Shown here in pieces: positions 61,309 to 64,000 of a stretch of DNA of 64,000 bases. Within the stretch, counting starts at the first letter, position 1, and each line of letters begins with the position of its first letter. Source of the stretch: UBA6623 sp965238125. GTDB lineage: Bacteria; Acidobacteriota; Terriglobia; Bryobacterales; UBA6623. The position numbers and the translations under genes were made by a program. The notes beneath the pieces were generated by a model. It was not told the origin of the DNA. It searched no databases and worked only from the letters and a program-made list of their open reading frames with translations. Location of the stretch: assembly GCA_965238125.1 (NCBI GenBank), contig OZ250179.1, positions 4,712,001 to 4,776,000 on the forward strand, read 5' to 3'.

Positions 61309-63357
61309 CTAATTCACATACAAAAACGCGTTGAGGCTGAAGACCGCTAACGCAAACTCCGACAGCGGCCGGTCGGCGAGGAAGTCCATGGCGAGGGCGA
61401 GTTCCTGTTGGCTGGGCTCGCGGCCCGCGGCCAATCGATAGGCCTGTTCGACTTGTTCCCGCGGATCCTCGCCGACTTCTTGAAACAAACGGTCGGCGAA
61501 CGATCGGGCCAGGCGATTGGAAAAGTCGCCGTTGAGCAACTCAAGCGCTTGCGGCGCGTGGGTGCTCGACTCACGTCGAGAGCAACTGGTTTGCAGCGGC
61601 GGTTGATCGAAGACTTCGAGAAACGGCAGGCGCAGGTTACGCTTGGCGATCAAGTAGACCGAGCGCCGGTTGTGCTCGCCCGAATCGTCGGCCGGCCGCC
61701 ACTGAATGGGTTTATAGAGCAGCTCCACCAATTCCCGCTCGACCGGCACCATGATGCTTGGTCCGCCCATCGTCGTGTTGAGCCGACCCGCCACGGCCAG
61801 CATGGCGTCGCGGACCTGCTCGGCGTCGAGACGACGACGGCTGAATTTCCACAACAGACGATTCTCGGGGTCTTTTTCGACGGATTCGACCGCGTCTGTT
61901 TCACGTGGCGAGCGCGAATCCTGGCGGTAGGTCTTGCTGAGAAGAATCAGGCGATGCAGGTGTTTCAGGCTCCAGCCGCTGTCGACGAGTTCGTTCGCCA
62001 ACAAATCAAGCAACTCGGGGTGGCTGGGTCGTTCGCCGTTGACCCCGAAATCGTTGGCGGTCTTCACGATCCCTTGGCCGAAATGGTACAGCCAAACGCG
62101 ATTGGCGATCACGCGGGCGGTCAACGGGTGAGCGGGGTTGGTGATCCAGTCGGCCAGCTGAGTACGCGGATTGTCGATGTCGGCATTGAGCTCGGGGGCT
62201 CCGTCGGGCAACAAGACTCCCAATACGCGCGGACCCACCGGGTCGCCCTTGCTGTCCCAGTTGCCGCGCTCGAGCACGTGGATCGGCGTGCGTTCCTCGG
62301 CATCGTTTTGAATACTGCAAAGCGTGGGCAGCGGCGGCGGCAGGGTCGTTTCAAGACGAGCGACCTCGGCCAGAGTCGGACCGCGCTCGACCACCGGCAG
62401 CGCCTTTGCCTTCTCCCTTAGCTCTTTGATCTGCTCGTTGACGGCGTCGGTCCTCTTCTTCCAAGCGGCTTGTTCATCGTCCTCGGCGAGGATGACGTTG
62501 TGCTCGCGAGTGGCGGCTAGGAAGGCCTGTAATCGATAGTAGTCCTTCTGGCGAACCGCGTCGAACATGTGGTTGTGGCAGCGCGCACAGCCGACGGTTA
62601 AGCCGAGAAACGCCGCGCCGACAATGTCGGTGCGTTCGGTGAGAACTTCGTTGCGGCTGCCGGCGACCTCTTGGTTCCCGGCATTGCGGCGAACCGCCCC
62701 GAGGCGATGGAAGCCGGCGGCGATCTTCAGTTCGTGGTCTTCGGGATCGATTTCGTCGCCTGCCAACTGTTCGCGAATGAAGCGGTCATACGGCTTGTCG
62801 TCGTTGAGCGCGCGAATCACGTAATCGCGAAAGCGCCAGGCCCCCGGCAGGTGGCGGTCATACTCGAAACCTTCCGATTCAGCGAAGCGAATCACATCGA
62901 GCCAATGCTGCGCCCAGCGTTCGCCGTAACGCGGATCGGCCAACAATCGCTCGACCAGGCGCGGGTAGGCGTCCGGCGAGCGGTCCGCCAGAAAATCGGC
63001 CGTCTCAGTGGGCGTCGGGGGCAATCCGACGAGGTCGAAATAGAGCCGCCGTATCAAAACTCGGCGTTCGGCGGGAGGCGCGGGGTCCAGCCCGCTCGCG
63101 GCGAGCTTGACGAGAATGAAGGCATCGACGGCCTCGACGCCTTCGCGCAAGGCCTCGGGCGCGTCGGCGCTCCGGATCGAGTTGCGGTCGCGCGAGGTTT
63201 CGAAGGCGGGGATGCGAGGGCGAGCGCGCGGAAGAAACGACCAGTGCTTGCGTTCGCTGTCGAGGTAGTCGGCTTTCGGCGCGGCACTCACGGGGGCGCC
63301 GATAAGGCACCCGCCGACGATGATCGCAACCCCGAGTCGTGCCGTCACTGCCCCCAC
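61309..63357 (-). CDS. PSD1-type exported protein (DUF1549-DUF1553)
   Basis: 682 residues with a signal peptide (LGVAIIVGGCLIGAPVSA). DUF1549 occupies roughly residues 70-280 (FILVKLAASGLDPAPPAERR, RLYFDLVGLPPTPTE, WAQHWLDVIRFAESEGFEYD) and DUF1553 the last ~270 (DWITNPAHPLTARVIANRVW, FGQGIVKTANDFGVNGERPS, RRRLDAEQVRDAMLAVAGRL). The segment TVGCARCHNHMFDA contains CxxCH, present throughout this family. PSD1 genes usually precede a DUF1501 gene; here the downstream position holds the IS110 region instead, so the partner is missing. The function of the family is not established; polymer degradation is often proposed. Confidence 0.9.
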   Translation of the reverse strand: MGAVTARLGVAIIVGGCLIGAPVSAAPKADYLDSERKHWSFLPRARPRIPAFETSRDRNSIRSADAPEALREGVEAVDAFILVKLAASGLDPAPPAERRVLIRRLYFDLVGLPPTPTETADFLADRSPDAYPRLVERLLADPRYGERWAQHWLDVIRFAESEGFEYDRHLPGAWRFRDYVIRALNDDKPYDRFIREQLAGDEIDPEDHELKIAAGFHRLGAVRRNAGNQEVAGSRNEVLTERTDIVGAAFLGLTVGCARCHNHMFDAVRQKDYYRLQAFLAATREHNVILAEDDEQAAWKKRTDAVNEQIKELREKAKALPVVERGPTLAEVARLETTLPPPLPTLCSIQNDAEERTPIHVLERGNWDSKGDPVGPRVLGVLLPDGAPELNADIDNPRTQLADWITNPAHPLTARVIANRVWLYHFGQGIVKTANDFGVNGERPSHPELLDLLANELVDSGWSLKHLHRLILLSKTYRQDSRSPRETDAVESVEKDPENRLLWKFSRRRLDAEQVRDAMLAVAGRLNTTMGGPSIMVPVERELVELLYKPIQWRPADDSGEHNRRSVYLIAKRNLRLPFLEVFDQPPLQTSCSRRESSTHAPQALELLNGDFSNRLARSFADRLFQEVGEDPREQVEQAYRLAAGREPSQQELALAMDFLADRPLSEFALAVFSLNAFLYVN

Positions 63358-63422
63358 AGTAGTCGATGGACGTCGGTCGGAGCAAGCCCCGTGGTACGCT
63401 GCGATGCGGAGGAACCGTACTC

Positions 63423-64000
63423 ATGTTCCGCTGGATTTTGATCTTGACCTTGCTGCCGCTGTCGACGCCGATTCTTTCCGGAGCCGACGGCGACGAGAAG
63501 AAACACATTCTGTTCCTGGGAGCGAGCCGCGATTGGGCGCATGACTCCGTCTCGCATGCGATGTACACGATGGAGAAGATCGGTCAAGAAAGCGGGCTCT
63601 TCGACGTTCGCTTTCACACCGACATTGAACTGCTGACCAAGAAGGAACTCGAATCGAACAAGAAGAACCTTGACTATTTCGACGCGCTGATGTTTTTCTG
63701 TCAGGGGGATCTACCACTGACCGACGAACAGAAGGCCGCCATTATGTCGTTCATCCGTGAGGACGGCAAGGGCTTCCTGGGCGCGCACAGCGCGACCGAC
63801 AGCTTTCGCGCGAGTTGGCCCGAATATGTCGAGATGGTCGGGGGCGCCTTCGATGAGCACCCCTGGAATCAGAAAGTGCGCGTGCGCGTGCATGACCGCG
63901 TTTTTCCAGCGATGAGGCATCTCCCGGCTGCTTTCGAAATTGCCGACGAGATCTATCAACTGAATCGCTACGCGCGAGACAAGCAGCGGGTCTTGATGAG
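63423..64000 (+). CDS. ThuA-domain protein, N-terminal part (runs off right edge)
   Basis: Starts MFRWILILTLLPLSTPILSG with a signal peptide and continues with the class I glutamine amidotransferase-like ThuA fold: KKHILFLGASRDWAHDSVSH, DYFDALMFFCQGDLPLTDEQ, REDGKGFLGAHSATDSFRAS, GGAFDEHPWNQKVRVRV and FEIADEIYQLNRYAR, all in family positions. About 192 codons are visible with no stop. ThuA proteins relate to trehalose and sugar utilisation in rhizobia, but in this kind of organism the exported forms are of unknown substrate. Divergent from the PSD1 gene with 65 bp between starts. Confidence 0.9.
   Translation, partial: MFRWILILTLLPLSTPILSGADGDEKKHILFLGASRDWAHDSVSHAMYTMEKIGQESGLFDVRFHTDIELLTKKELESNKKNLDYFDALMFFCQGDLPLTDEQKAAIMSFIREDGKGFLGAHSATDSFRASWPEYVEMVGGAFDEHPWNQKVRVRVHDRVFPAMRHLPAAFEIADEIYQLNRYARDKQRVLM

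Noticed and set aside
62560..62620. The CxxCH in the PSD1 protein as a cytochrome c domain
   Set aside because: The motif is a fixed part of the DUF1549 family segment TVGCARCHNHMFDA; no cytochrome c fold surrounds it. Haem binding is possible but not supported here.

Overview
The window looks like chromosomal DNA of a high-GC (roughly 60-65%) free-living Gram-negative heterotroph, most probably an Acidobacteriota (Bryobacterales/Solibacter-like) genome. The evidence is a 3' remnant of a Cna/TonB-dependent receptor, a PSD1-type DUF1549/DUF1553 protein, a ThuA protein, a Tat-exported sulfatase with a formylglycine-generating enzyme, Ser/Thr kinases with C-terminal membrane anchors, and a 'PNYTC' exported protein. 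A planctomycete is the main alternative. No rRNA, tRNA, CRISPR array, prophage, defence island or biosynthetic gene cluster was recognised.

Layout. 1-6.6 kb: an IS630 running off the left edge, an exported protein, a decayed MBL-fold gene, and a kinase gene cut by an IS1380 that itself carries an ISKra4. 6.7-10.2 kb: tilS-ftsH. 10.2-11.9 kb: a second, divergent IS1380. 12-16 kb: HEAT/cyclophilin protein and a beta-barrel protein. 15.3-17.3 kb: a frameshifted kinase. 17.4-24.9 kb: glgB, a VWA-like exported protein, a frameshifted ornithine cyclodeaminase, an HtrA-like protease and coaE. 25-32 kb: an FGE lipoprotein, a dihydrodipicolinate synthase-family lyase, a TonB-receptor remnant and a subtilisin cut by the third IS1380. 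32.7-35 kb: tadC and a truncated tadB, joined to a TPR-gene remnant through an IS1380 end. 35.3-39.3 kb: gapA-pgk and motAB. 39.5-40.6 kb: a complete IS630. 40.8-47.2 kb: sugar isomerase, nagA, a DUF368 (PopT-type) transporter, a cation exchanger and a BadF-type kinase. 47.6-55.5 kb: mutM, CehA/McbA metallohydrolase, exported protein, alpha/beta hydrolase and sulfatase. 55.7-59.5 kb: grpE-dnaJ and an aromatic amino acid decarboxylase. 59.5-64 kb: IS110, a PSD1 protein and ThuA.

Housekeeping genes are arranged normally (tilS-ftsH, gapA-pgk, grpE-dnaJ, coaE-htrA). nagA, the DUF368 transporter and the BadF-type kinase could together serve amino-sugar and cell-wall recycling. The FGE is the expected activator of the sulfatase 28 kb away.

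The striking feature is repeat and transposon activity. The three complete IS1380 elements each measure 1666 bp once the nested ISKra4 and its 9-bp target duplication are removed, and a fourth IS1380 end marks a deletion scar. A family of structured repeats with GTGAAAAAATGGGG-type inverted ends lies just behind stop codons, and one ~100-bp relative has inserted in frame inside mutM. The IS110 element has a folded leader that could be its bridge RNA.

Several ordinary genes (two kinases, ornithine cyclodeaminase, motA, an MBL-fold gene) carry single-base frameshifts, mostly in short homopolymers. These are either recent pseudogenes or uncorrected indels in the assembly; that doubt applies to every 'pseudogene' call below that does not involve an IS.
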